From Clostridiales bacterium (GTDB lineage Bacteria; Bacillota; Clostridia; Christensenellales; UBA3700): a stretch of DNA of 12,987 nucleotides. A program made the position numbers and the translations under genes. Positions within the stretch are counted from its first letter, which is position 1, and each line of letters opens with the position of its first letter. Below, piece by piece: positions 1-6,925 of the stretch. The stretch spans positions 66,709 to 79,695 of the forward strand of contig JAAVHQ010000029.1 in the NCBI GenBank assembly GCA_014799645.1. Direction: 5' to 3'. Below the pieces are notes generated by a model. The model searched no databases, had not been told where the DNA came from, and worked only from the letters and a program-made list of their open reading frames with translations.

Positions 1-1797
1 TATACCGGAACTCAACAAGCAACTCCAATTTTGCTTGACGGACTGAATCGTTTGGAATACCGCGGATACGATAGCAGCGGCATTGCTATCGTAAACGACA
101 AAGAAATCGAAATTATGAAAATCAAGGGGCGTCTTCGTGAACTTGAACGAATTACCGAGGGAGTAAGCCCAATAGGTACGACGGGTATAGGACACACTCG
201 TTGGGCAACGCATGGCGGGCCTAGCAACGAAAACGCGCATCCTCATTACAGCCGCGATAAATCCTTTGCAGTGGTTCATAACGGCATAATAGAAAACTAT
301 CTTGAAATGCGCGACTTTCTTTCCGAACGCGGTTTTTCTTTCCGTTCGGAGACAGACACCGAAATCGTAGCGATGTTGCTGGAATATTACTACGAGGGCG
401 ACGTGCTTGACGCTATTATTAAAATGCGCAACAAGATTAAAGGTTCGTACGCTTTGGGAATAGTGCACCGTGGCGAAAGCGACACTATTTACGCGCTACG
501 CAAGGATTCTCCGCTTGTAATTGGTCTTGGAGAGGGCGAGAACTTTATCGCGTCGGATATCCCTGCTGCGCTTCCGTATACTCGCAAATTTATCATTCCC
601 GACGAGAACGAAATCGCGCTGATTACGCCTGACAACGTCACGATTTACAACCGCAATAAAGAGCAAATACAAAAGCCTGTGACAATATCCGATTTGAGCG
701 TAGCGGATGCGGAGAAAGACGGATTTCCTCACTTTATGTTAAAAGAAATTCACGAGCAATCGGGGGCAATTCGCAAGACCGTGCATGATCGTATCACTCC
801 CGACGGCATAAGGCTCGACCGTATCAAATTGGACGGAAGCAAACTTCGCAAAATTTTCGTCGTGGCTTGCGGTAGCGCGTATCATGCCGGAGTAGTGGGC
901 AAGTACTTTATAGAAAAATACGCGCGCTTGGAAGTGGAAACCGACCTTGCCAGCGAATTTAGATACCGCGACCCAATCGTAGGCCCTGATTGCTTGACAA
1001 TCATTATCAGCCAATCGGGCGAAACCGCCGATTCTCTCGCCGCTTTGCGCGAGGCAAAACGTCGCGGTAGCCGAGTTTTGGCAATAGTAAACGTCGTGGA
1101 TTCGAGTATTGCCCGCGAAGCGGACGACGTCTTGTATACCCGCGCAGGACTTGAAATTGCGGTAGCCACAACGAAAGGCTACACCACGCAAGTTGCGGCG
1201 CTATGCTTACTTGGACTCAAACTAGCGCGTGACCGCGAAACTATTACTCAAGATTTATACGACGAGTTGCTTTGTGAACTTAAACAGACGCCCGAGACGC
1301 TTGCTAGATTTATAGACGAAGTGAGCAACGTCGCTCAACATCTGGCGGGCAAATACTATACCGCATCCGACGTATATTTTATCGGGCGCGGTTATGACTG
1401 GGCGGCGGCTTTGGAAGGCGCGCTCAAACTCAAAGAAATATCTTATATTCACGCCGAAGCCTATGCGGCGGGCGAACTTAAACACGGAACTATCTCGTTG
1501 ATAGAAAAGAATTCTTTGGTAATAGGTATAGCCACAGAACCGACCTTGCTTGAAAAAACGCTTAGCAATATCAAAGAAGTACGCTCGCGCGGAGCAGCGG
1601 TCATCGGCATTACAGACGCTCCCGATTCAATAGGCGCGGAGTGCGACGACTTAATTGTACTACCTAGCGGCAACAGCGCGTTTTCGTCTTTGTTTACCGC
1701 GGCGGCATTGCAACTTTTTGCCTACTATATCGCGGCTGCTCGCGGCGGCGATATAGATAAGCCGCGCAACTTGGCAAAGTCGGTAACGGTGGAATAA
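1..1797 (+). CDS. glmS: Glutamine-fructose-6-phosphate aminotransferase (isomerizing), 5' end outside window
   Basis: Makes glucosamine-6-phosphate from fructose-6-phosphate and glutamine, the first committed step to UDP-GlcNAc for peptidoglycan; a cytosolic enzyme. The frame is open from base 1 (YTGTQQATPILLDGL...), so the TTG at 31 is internal. By comparison with the family about six residues (Met, the catalytic Cys of the glutaminase domain, GIVG) are missing upstream. Visible glutaminase motifs are RLEYRGYDSSG, HTRWATHG (from codon 65) and HNGIIENY. Two SIS sugar-isomerase domains follow, with VVACGSAYHAG, SQSGETADS and ATTKGYTTQ, then FIGRGYDWAAALEGALKLKE and AGELKHG. The C-terminus LAKSVTVE is the family's invariant tail. 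With 598 residues in the window plus the missing start, the length fits the usual 600-610. Whether a glmS ribozyme controls it cannot be seen, because the leader is outside the window. Confidence 0.97.
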   Translation, partial: YTGTQQATPILLDGLNRLEYRGYDSSGIAIVNDKEIEIMKIKGRLRELERITEGVSPIGTTGIGHTRWATHGGPSNENAHPHYSRDKSFAVVHNGIIENYLEMRDFLSERGFSFRSETDTEIVAMLLEYYYEGDVLDAIIKMRNKIKGSYALGIVHRGESDTIYALRKDSPLVIGLGEGENFIASDIPAALPYTRKFIIPDENEIALITPDNVTIYNRNKEQIQKPVTISDLSVADAEKDGFPHFMLKEIHEQSGAIRKTVHDRITPDGIRLDRIKLDGSKLRKIFVVACGSAYHAGVVGKYFIEKYARLEVETDLASEFRYRDPIVGPDCLTIIISQSGETADSLAALREAKRRGSRVLAIVNVVDSSIAREADDVLYTRAGLEIAVATTKGYTTQVAALCLLGLKLARDRETITQDLYDELLCELKQTPETLARFIDEVSNVAQHLAGKYYTASDVYFIGRGYDWAAALEGALKLKEISYIHAEAYAAGELKHGTISLIEKNSLVIGIATEPTLLEKTLSNIKEVRSRGAAVIGITDAPDSIGAECDDLIVLPSGNSAFSSLFTAAALQLFAYYIAAARGGDIDKPRNLAKSVTVE

Positions 1798-1815
1798 GTT
1801 TTTATAGTCTATGAA

Positions 1816-1841
1816 AAGAAGTTGCCATTCGGCAACTTCTT
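1816..1841. terminator. Hairpin between glmS and the convergent unknown gene
   Basis: A perfect 11-bp stem (1816-1826 with 1831-1841) closes a 4-base loop ATTC, 18 bases after the glmS stop. On the + strand the tract after the stem is weak (GGCTTTG). On the - strand it reads CTTCTTTTC, also weak. It probably serves as a shared end for glmS and the convergent gene at 1923-2921, but the poor U tracts lower confidence. Confidence 0.6.
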
Positions 1842-1922
1842 GGCTTTGACGGAGAAATCGATTTGTAAGTAGCGAGGCGACGGTCTAGCGAGTAAATGAA
1901 TAATTCATTGGCGCGTAAATAT

Positions 1923-2921
1923 TTATCTGTTAAGTTTAGCGAGTTTGTCTATAGTTTGTTTAGCGTTTTTGCCGAAAGTAATGAGGATTGTTCCGTCTTT
2001 AAGTTTCTTGCTATATCCACTTTCAAAATAGTAATAATATGCATAGTCTTCTTCTTCTTCCTCTTTTTGAATCAGTTGTTCTATTTCGTCTTCAGGTTTG
2101 ATATCGTCGATTTCTATGCATTCCGTAGTTATACATCCATATCCAGCATGGTAATATTTAATATATAAATGGCAGATATCGTGGACGTCAAATCCTTTTT
2201 TACCGCACAATCTTTGTTCAAAATCTTTTAGTTTCAACTTTTCGTTATCGAATAAATGATTTTCTCGATGAGAAAAATATTTATCAAGTTTTAGTTTGAT
2301 AAAGCCTCCGCAAATAGTTCTATAAAACTCTTGCGCACCCCACGTGAGTTCTTTTTCAAACGAAAGGTTGATTTCCTCAATTTCACTGTTGTATACAAGA
2401 AAACTTTCGCAATTCTCAAAATCTAAATCAATTCCCCAAACGTCTTCTTTTTTGACGTTACTCAAATTGATTTTATGCGTACTACCGGAAGCTTCGCCCA
2501 TTAAAGGTTGGGGGAGAGCTTTCAATATTAGAAATTCTCCGTCTTTTTGAGTTTGGAAATTGCCGAGTAATACGTGATGCCAATTATCCTCGTTAAATAG
2601 CCAAATCTTTGTGATTATGCTTTCATTGACACAACGGTTCTCAATATATGACTTTCTATCTTTCTCAATCGCTTTTGAGTTGTATAAGAAATAGCTATTA
2701 TTAATAAACTTACTATGATTCTTTATTTTTAGCTTAAGATATCCGCTTTCAGCTACTGCGCAATAGCCGTTATCATGTCGGACAAGTTTGTCGTAAACGT
2801 TAAATGAAAGATCAATCAATTCTGAGCCGTCGATTGATAGATAATCTCCGTTTTCAAAGAATAGATATAGGAAATTTACGTCTTGTTTGTTAAAATCGTT
2901 TTTTGCAATAGTGTATTCCAT
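1923..2921 (-). CDS. Unrecognised 332-residue protein with an apparent internal duplication
   Basis: I do not recognise this family and assign no function. The start at 2921 is well supported: an AGGAGGG ribosome binding site lies six bases before the ATG. No signal peptide or membrane segment is seen, so it is probably cytosolic. Two stretches look alike. Residues about 17-110 and about 172-255 both run through an ELIDLSF / EEINLSF strand, then SGYLKLKIK / GGFIKLKLD, then YFLYNSKAIEKD / HLFDNEKLKLKD, then a hydrophobic strand (KIWLF / CHLYIKY). This suggests two copies of a roughly 85-95 residue beta-rich domain. An acidic run (residues 286-292) and a tyrosine-rich stretch YAYYYYFESGYSKK follow near the C-terminus. 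It stands alone, downstream of tRNA-Ser on the same strand. Its lower-GC composition and odd leader hint at an accessory gene, for example one of an immunity-protein type, but nothing in the sequence proves that. Confidence 0.75.
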   Translation of the reverse strand: MEYTIAKNDFNKQDVNFLYLFFENGDYLSIDGSELIDLSFNVYDKLVRHDNGYCAVAESGYLKLKIKNHSKFINNSYFLYNSKAIEKDRKSYIENRCVNESIITKIWLFNEDNWHHVLLGNFQTQKDGEFLILKALPQPLMGEASGSTHKINLSNVKKEDVWGIDLDFENCESFLVYNSEIEEINLSFEKELTWGAQEFYRTICGGFIKLKLDKYFSHRENHLFDNEKLKLKDFEQRLCGKKGFDVHDICHLYIKYYHAGYGCITTECIEIDDIKPEDEIEQLIQKEEEEEDYAYYYYFESGYSKKLKDGTILITFGKNAKQTIDKLAKLNR

Positions 2922-2939
2922 AATGCCCTCCTAAAATAA

Positions 2940-2969
2940 AAAATTGCCATTAGATTAGATGGCAATTTT
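2940..2969 (-). terminator. U-tracted hairpin directly in front of the ribosome binding site of the 1923-2921 gene
   Basis: Read on the - strand, an 11-bp stem (2969-2959 with 2950-2940) with an 8-base loop CTAATCTA is followed at once by a T-rich tract and then the AGGAGGG site. In form it is an intrinsic terminator. Only about seven bases separate it from the ribosome binding site, so no promoter fits between. It either ends transcripts arriving from the tRNA-Ser side, acts as an attenuator, or is a 5'-end stabilising hairpin of the gene's own mRNA. Confidence 0.65.
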
Positions 2970-2980
2970 AATCAGGGCAA

Positions 2981-3009
2981 ATGTTAAAGTAGTTTTAAGA
3001 GTGTAACAA
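2981..3009 (-). promoter_or_regulatory. Weak promoter candidate for the 1923-2921 gene
   Basis: On the - strand TTGTTA (3009-3004) and TAACAT (2986-2981) are separated by 17 bases; each matches the consensus at four of six positions. A start near 2974 would put the hairpin at 2969-2940 at the very 5' end of the mRNA. The match is modest and could be chance in AT-rich DNA. Confidence 0.3.
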
Positions 3010-3105
3010 AAATGTGCCAAAAGTATAAACTGAACATCTAATCTTAAATTGTTGAGATTTAATACTAAGCACTTGTTTTTGTCGTATCCTCCTAGTTAAG
3101 TTTTC

Positions 3106-3140
3106 AACTCAGTCATATCTTTTATAGACACGACTGAGTT
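3106..3140 (-). terminator. Hairpin just after tRNA-Ser, weak as a terminator
   Basis: Stem 3106-3120 with 3126-3140 and loop TTTAT. On the - strand all 15 pairs form, two of them G-U wobbles; on the + strand those two are A-C mismatches, so the structure is built for the - strand transcript. It begins three bases after the tRNA CCA end. The bases after it (GAAAACTTAAC) are not a U tract, so it may guide 3' processing or only partly stop transcription. Confidence 0.5.
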
Positions 3141-3143
3141 GGG

Positions 3144-3234
3144 TGGCGGAGAAAGAGGGATTTGAACCCTCGCTACGCTTTCACGTACTACTCCCTTAGC
3201 AGGGGAGCCCCTTCGGCCTCTTGGGTATTTCTCC
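3144..3234 (-). tRNA. tRNA-Ser(GCU)
   Basis: Read on the - strand, this is a 91-base class II tRNA including an encoded CCA. The acceptor arm GGAGAAA pairs with TTTCTCC, followed by discriminator G and CCA. The anticodon stem-loop CTCCC-CTGCTAA-GGGAG gives anticodon GCT, decoding AGC/AGU serine codons. A long variable arm (about TAGTACGTGAAAGCGTA) is typical of tRNA-Ser. The T arm reads GAGGG-TTCAAAT-CCCTC. It has its own near-consensus promoter upstream. No integrase or attachment-site duplicate is seen nearby. Confidence 0.97.
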
Positions 3235-3274
3235 AAAGTAAATTGATTGAATATTGTTTGCGTATTGCAAAAGT

Positions 3275-3303
3275 ATAATAGCATATTTTTTAGTGCTTGT
3301 CAA
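3275..3303 (-). promoter_or_regulatory. Promoter of tRNA-Ser
   Basis: On the - strand a perfect TTGACA (3303-3298) is separated by 17 bases from TATTAT (3280-3275). Transcription should start near 3268, about 34 bases before the mature tRNA 5' end. Because no strong U-tracted terminator occurs before 2940, this promoter may also feed the gene at 1923-2921. Confidence 0.85.
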
Positions 3304-3702
3304 AATATTTTTCTATATTTGTAAAGACAATTTGAAAAGAGGGGTGGCAGTTGATGATTGCGCGGTGTCGAAAAGAGTCGATAAATTGTATAAAAACGGG
3401 CAATTTCGATTTGTGACGACGGCATTTCGATTTGTGAATTTTGACAAATTTACAAATAGGTATATTTGTGATTTGGCTATACAAATTTGTAAAAAAATTG
3501 AAAATTATTAAAATTTATGCAAAAAATTTTGGTATTTCTCATTGAATTTAACAAAATTATGTGTTAAACTAATAATGTAATTGTGTGAAAAACTTGCTCA
3601 ATGCATTTTTTAGAAAGCAATTGACTAGAATAATAGATGGACAAAAGCGAGAAATAACAGAGTTAAATCCGAAGAAATATATTAGAACGGGAGGACGGCA
3701 AA
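3304..3702. other. AT-rich spacer upstream of the DUF1508 gene, with repeats
   Basis: I see no convincing gene in this roughly 400-base stretch. It holds a 14-base direct repeat ATTTCGATTTGTGA (3403-3416 and 3424-3437), a third ATTTGTGA at 3464-3471, and inverted ACAAATA/TATTTGT and ACAAATTTGT elements between about 3452 and 3490. A weak promoter lies near 3542-3570 and the ribosome binding site GGGAGG at 3689-3694. An in-frame stretch of about 55 codons from GTG 3346 to TAA 3511 lacks a properly placed ribosome binding site. Confidence 0.5.
3542..3570 (+). promoter_or_regulatory. Candidate promoter of the DUF1508 gene
   Basis: TTGAAT (3542-3547) and TAAACT (3565-3570) are 17 bases apart, each matching four of six consensus bases. 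A second reading, TTAACA (3548-3553) with AT-rich bases near 3570-3576, is also possible. Either would give a leader of about 120 bases. Confidence 0.35.
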
Positions 3703-4113
3703 ATGGCAAAAGTTGTAGAGAATGAAAGAAGAGGTAGATTCGTATACAGAAAGACCGAGAAGGGTAATTACGTTTACAAATTGTATGCCGCTAACCATAA
3801 AGTTATTGCAACGAACGGAGGCACGTATTCTTCGCTCGGAGCGTTGAAGACGGGTATCAACAGCGTCATTAACAATGCCGAAACCGCGCCTATCGAAGAC
3901 TGGACTTTGGTCAACGTAATTGAGCAAAAATGTCCGAAGTGGGTTATCTTCCTCGATGCAAGAGGCGAATACAGATTTAGACTTTTGGCTTCCAACGGTC
4001 AAGTAGTTTGCACGCCCAACGACGGATATCTTTCCAAAGACGCTTGCAAGGTAGGTATGAAGTCTATCGCAAGAACCGCCGCTACCGCAATCGTCGTTGC
4101 CGACGAGGACTAA
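3703..4113 (+). CDS. DUF1508 / YegP-like small protein with two tandem repeats
   Basis: A 136-residue cytosolic protein of the DUF1508 (YegP, UPF0339) type. It has two copies of the short alpha-beta repeat. The first, about residues 11-59, has FVYRKTEKGNYVYKLYAANHKVIAT and ends in LGALKTGINSVINNA (quoted in pieces: GRFVYRKTEK, GNYVYKLYAA). The second, about residues 79-128, has WVIFLDARGEYRFRLLASNG and ends in KDACKVGMKSIARTA. The second copy fits the family consensus best (GEYRFRL.A.NGQV). The start is fixed by GGGAGG eight bases before the ATG. The biochemical role of the family is not established; members are small, soluble and often stand alone, as here. The gene ends at a strong hairpin shared with rlmI. 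Confidence 0.88.
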   Translation: MAKVVENERRGRFVYRKTEKGNYVYKLYAANHKVIATNGGTYSSLGALKTGINSVINNAETAPIEDWTLVNVIEQKCPKWVIFLDARGEYRFRLLASNGQVVCTPNDGYLSKDACKVGMKSIARTAATAIVVADED

Positions 4114-4134
4114 TTTTAATAAATAGTAAATGAT

Positions 4135-4160
4135 AAAAGCGAACCGAAAGGTTCGCTTTT
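4135..4160. terminator. Bidirectional terminator between the DUF1508 gene and rlmI
   Basis: A perfect 11-bp stem (4135-4145 with 4150-4160) with a GAAA tetraloop, flanked by A on the left and T on the right, so each strand has a U tract (CTTTTTG on +, GCTTTTATC on -). It lies 21 bases after the + strand stop and 17 bases after the rlmI stop, and serves both. Confidence 0.9.
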
Positions 4161-4177
4161 TGTTTTATTTCGTGACG

Positions 4178-5347
4178 TCACATCACTTGCATTACGAAGA
4201 ATTTAAGGTAAAGGCTTTCGTCGGTGGAAAGCATTGACGGATGGTCGGGCGATTGCGTGCGTATCTCGACGATACGAACCTTTCGACCGCTTTCGCGCGC
4301 CGCGTCGCAAAGCATATTTTGGAATAGCGGAAACGTCATATAGTGCGAGCAAGACGACGAGATAAGATAGCCGCCGCTCTTGACAAGTTTCATTCCCAAA
4401 ATATTGATGTCTTTATAGCCTTTATAAGCGTTTTTGACCTCGCTTGCGCTTTTGCAAAAAGCGGGCGGATCGAGGATAATCGTATCGAAAGTCTTGCCCT
4501 CTCTTTTGAACTGACGAAGAACTTCGAAGACGTCGCCTTGCATAGTCGTAATATTGGAAAGATTATTGAGCATAGCGTTTTGTCTGACGTCGGAAAGCGC
4601 TTGTTCGGAAATGTCCAAAGAGATTACGTTGTTTGCGCCTGCGATAGCGCAGTTGAGCGAAAAGCCGCCCGAATTGCAAAAGCAGTCGAGCACTTCGCGA
4701 TCTTTGGAATATCTGCGCAAAGCAAAGCGGTTTTCCTTTTGGTCGAGGAAATATCCCGTCTTTTGTCCGTTCTCCAAATCCACAAGCATTTTCAGCCCGT
4801 TTTCTTCAATGATTACTTTGGTGTCGAAATCGCCGTAAATCTTGCCTTTACGCAAGGGCAATCCCTCTTTTTCTCTCACGAGTACGTCGCTGCGTTCGTA
4901 GATGCCGCGAGGATTGAAAATATCTATTAAGGCTTTGATAATGATATCTTTATTCTTTTCAATACCCAAAGAGAGCAATTGCACGCTCAGCACGTCGGCG
5001 TACTTGTCGACGATAAGCGCGGGCAGGTTGTCGCTTTCTGCAAAGACTACGCGATAGCAGTTGTCATAACCGAGCGCAAGACGGTAGTCATTGGCTTTCT
5101 TGATAGCGTTGTAATAATAATCGTAATCGGGGATTGATTCGTCCCTAATGAAAATACGCACGAGTATTTTGGAAAGGTGGTTGATATATCCCTTGCCGAT
5201 GTAGCGACCGTTGAAGTCGTATACGGTGGCGAGAGAGCCGTTTTTGTCCTTGCCCTCAATGCGCGCAACCTCGTTGGCGTAGACCCACGGATGACCTGCG
5301 ACAATGCGTTTTTCTTCGTTCTTTTTCAAATATACGTTGTATGACAT
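4178..5347 (-). CDS. rlmI: 23S rRNA (cytosine-C5)-methyltransferase, RlmI-like
   Basis: A 389-residue class I SAM-dependent methyltransferase of the RlmI/YwbD group, which methylates a cytosine in 23S rRNA (C1962 in E. coli). An N-terminal PUA RNA-binding domain (about 1-80, including AGHPWVYANEVARIEG) is followed by a linker domain, the GQKTGYFLDQKENR signature (194-207), SAM motif I VLDCFCNSGGFS (219-230), an acidic LDIS strand end (244-247), ILDPPAF (291-297) and SSCSHYM (331-337) with the probable catalytic Cys333. The start MSYNVYLKK fits the family's N-terminus, yet no Shine-Dalgarno site precedes it; instead a perfect TATAAT ends six bases before the ATG. The exact cytosine modified is assigned by homology and could differ (RlmK or RlmO types). 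Confidence 0.92.
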   Translation of the reverse strand: MSYNVYLKKNEEKRIVAGHPWVYANEVARIEGKDKNGSLATVYDFNGRYIGKGYINHLSKILVRIFIRDESIPDYDYYYNAIKKANDYRLALGYDNCYRVVFAESDNLPALIVDKYADVLSVQLLSLGIEKNKDIIIKALIDIFNPRGIYERSDVLVREKEGLPLRKGKIYGDFDTKVIIEENGLKMLVDLENGQKTGYFLDQKENRFALRRYSKDREVLDCFCNSGGFSLNCAIAGANNVISLDISEQALSDVRQNAMLNNLSNITTMQGDVFEVLRQFKREGKTFDTIILDPPAFCKSASEVKNAYKGYKDINILGMKLVKSGGYLISSSCSHYMTFPLFQNMLCDAARESGRKVRIVEIRTQSPDHPSMLSTDESLYLKFFVMQVM

Positions 5348-5353
5348 AAGTCA

Positions 5354-5382
5354 ATTATATCACTTGCGCGCAAGAAAAGCAA
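5354..5382 (-). promoter_or_regulatory. rlmI promoter placed for a leaderless mRNA, with a palindrome in its spacer
   Basis: On the - strand TTGCTT (5382-5377), a 17-base spacer and a perfect TATAAT (5359-5354). The -10 box ends six bases before the rlmI ATG at 5347, so transcription should start at or next to the A of the start codon. The spacer holds a perfect 12-base palindrome CTTGCGCGCAAG (5363-5374), a possible operator. Confidence 0.6.
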
Positions 5383-5392
5383 ACAAAGCGTA

Positions 5393-5435
5393 TTGCAATC
5401 GCTCTCAATATGTAGTAATATATAATAAATATAAT
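5393..5435 (+). promoter_or_regulatory. AT-rich promoter region of malQ
   Basis: TTGCAA (5393-5398) is followed 17 bases later by TAATAT (5416-5421). Two perfect TATAAT hexamers occur at 5421-5426 and 5430-5435 but lack a clear -35 box at proper distance. One of these should drive malQ; which one cannot be decided by eye. Confidence 0.35.
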
Positions 5436-5460
5436 TTAACAATATTAAGGATATTATTTT

Positions 5461-6918
5461 ATGAGCGGAAAAAAATCGGGAATACTTTTGCCAATATTTT
5501 CTTTGCCGTCCAAGTATTCTATCGGCAGTCTTGGCAAGAGCGCGTACAAATTCGTAGACTTTCTCAAAGAATGCGGACAGAGTTATTGGCAGGTGCTTCC
5601 GCTCAACCCGACGATTTTCGGCGATTCGCCGTATCAGTCGCCGTCGGCTTTTGCAGGCAACCATTATTTTATAGATATAGATATGCTCGTCAAGGACGGA
5701 TTGCTCGACAAGGATTATGCCGAGGGATTCGCGAAGGAAAGCGAAAGGATAGATTACGGCTATCTATTCGAGAGCAGACTGTTTTTGCTGAAAAAGGCTT
5801 TCGAGAGATTCGACATCAATAAAAAAGACTATATTGCGTTCAAAGAGCAAAATAAGTTTTGGCTGGACGACTACGCACTGTTTATGTCGATAAAGGAATA
5901 CAACAACAATTCCGAGTGGTCGGAGTGGGCAGACGACGAGAAGTACAGAAAGAATATTCCTGCGCTTTGCAGAAAGTACGTCGGCAGTATGGAATTTTGG
6001 CATTTCGCGCAATACGAATTCTACTCTCAATACGCGAAGTTGAAAAAGTACGCTAATTCAAAGGGTATCGAGATAATAGGCGATATGCCTATATACGTCG
6101 CTTACGACAGCGCGGACGTGTGGTCCAATCCCGACAACTATCTTCTCGACGAAAAACTCTCGCCGACTTTGGTTGCGGGCGTTCCGCCAGATTTGTTTTC
6201 CGAGGACGGTCAACTTTGGGGCAACCCGATTTACAATTGGAAGAAGATGAAGAAAGACAAGTTCTCTTGGTGGGTAGAGCGATTGAAAGTCGGATATAAA
6301 CTCTATGACGTAATCCGCATAGACCATTTCAGAGGTTTTGCGGGATACTACGTCGTCGAGAAAGGCGAAAAGACGGCGAAGAAAGGCGAGTGGCTCAAAG
6401 GCGTCGGAATAACTTTCTTCGACGAGTTGAACAAGCAACTTCCCGACGCAAAGATTATCGCCGAAGATTTGGGCGTAATCACTCCCGACGTGAGAAGACT
6501 TCTCAAAAAGACGGGATACCCCGGAATGAAAGTCTTGCAGTTCGCTTTCGGCGACAAGGACAGCGATTATCTGCCGAAAAATATTAAATCATCCAACTGT
6601 ATCGTCTACACCGGTACGCACGACAATATGACTACCGCGCAGTGGATAGACGAGATAAGCGATGAAGAAAAAGCTTTGTTCAAAAAGGTATGCAAACCGA
6701 AAAAGGGCGAGACGCCTTGCGAGAGCCTTATCCGCGTGGCTATGTCTACCAAAGCCGAACGCGTAATTATCCCTATGGCGGACTATTTGGAGATAGGCGA
6801 AGAAGGACGTATCAACGCGCCGTCGACGACGGGCGATAATTGGACCTGGCGATTGGATAGTAAGTATAATACGGCAAAGTTGAGAGAGAAAATTAAAAGG
6901 TTGAGCCAAAGACAATAA
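5461..6918 (+). CDS. malQ: 4-alpha-glucanotransferase (amylomaltase), GH77
   Basis: Transfers alpha-1,4-glucan segments between maltodextrins or to glucose, releasing glucose, in cytosolic maltodextrin and glycogen metabolism. The 485-residue length is usual for the short bacterial form. Seen along the chain: the N-terminal GILLPIFSLPSKYSIGSLG, WQVLPLNPT (43-51), SPYQSPSAFAGN (56-67), the GDMPIYVA strand (207-214), VPPDLFSEDGQLWGNPIYNW (241-260), the nucleophile Asp288 in RIDHFRGF, the acid/base Glu335 in IIAEDLG, and Asp388 in YTGTHDNMTT. All three catalytic acids are present. An AAGGAT ribosome binding site lies eight bases before the ATG. It stands as a single gene, with no other maltose genes in the window. 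It ends seven bases from the convergent XRE gene and no hairpin terminator is seen between them. Confidence 0.97.
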   Translation: MSGKKSGILLPIFSLPSKYSIGSLGKSAYKFVDFLKECGQSYWQVLPLNPTIFGDSPYQSPSAFAGNHYFIDIDMLVKDGLLDKDYAEGFAKESERIDYGYLFESRLFLLKKAFERFDINKKDYIAFKEQNKFWLDDYALFMSIKEYNNNSEWSEWADDEKYRKNIPALCRKYVGSMEFWHFAQYEFYSQYAKLKKYANSKGIEIIGDMPIYVAYDSADVWSNPDNYLLDEKLSPTLVAGVPPDLFSEDGQLWGNPIYNWKKMKKDKFSWWVERLKVGYKLYDVIRIDHFRGFAGYYVVEKGEKTAKKGEWLKGVGITFFDELNKQLPDAKIIAEDLGVITPDVRRLLKKTGYPGMKVLQFAFGDKDSDYLPKNIKSSNCIVYTGTHDNMTTAQWIDEISDEEKALFKKVCKPKKGETPCESLIRVAMSTKAERVIIPMADYLEIGEEGRINAPSTTGDNWTWRLDSKYNTAKLREKIKRLSQRQ

Positions 6919-6925
6919 TACAACT

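Larger units (their letters stand above)
2922..3143 (-). other. Leader and spacer between tRNA-Ser and the unknown gene
   Basis: No gene is seen in these 222 bases. On the - strand, in order, there is a 15-bp hairpin (3140-3106), an orphan AGGAGG (3093-3088) with no start codon at proper distance, a small hairpin TTAAAT/ATTTAA around 3061-3046, the segment AAGATTAGATG (3045-3035), a weak promoter candidate, and the U-tracted hairpin at 2969-2940. The segment AGATTAGATG can pair over 10 bases with CATCTAATCT (2961-2952) in that hairpin. Confidence 0.5.

Noticed and set aside
31..33. TTG at 31 as the start of glmS
   Set aside because: The frame is open to base 1 and the upstream codons (YTGTQQATPI) match the family N-terminus after MCGIVG; the gene is cut by the window edge.
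3144..3234. tRNA-Ser as an integration site of a mobile element
   Set aside because: No integrase, transposase or copy of the tRNA 3' end is seen in the window.
3096..3284. 62-codon open frame on the - strand across the tRNA
   Set aside because: It overlaps the whole tRNA-Ser gene and is plainly a by-product of it.
3254..3511. 85-codon open frame on the + strand, or its 55-codon tail from GTG 3346
   Set aside because: It starts with TTG inside the tRNA promoter zone with no ribosome binding site; the GTG has an AGAGG only two or three bases away. Composition is that of AT-rich spacer and no motif is seen.
4343..4930. 195-codon open frame on the + strand opposite rlmI
   Set aside because: It is antisense to a well-supported methyltransferase, lacks a ribosome binding site and shows no motif.
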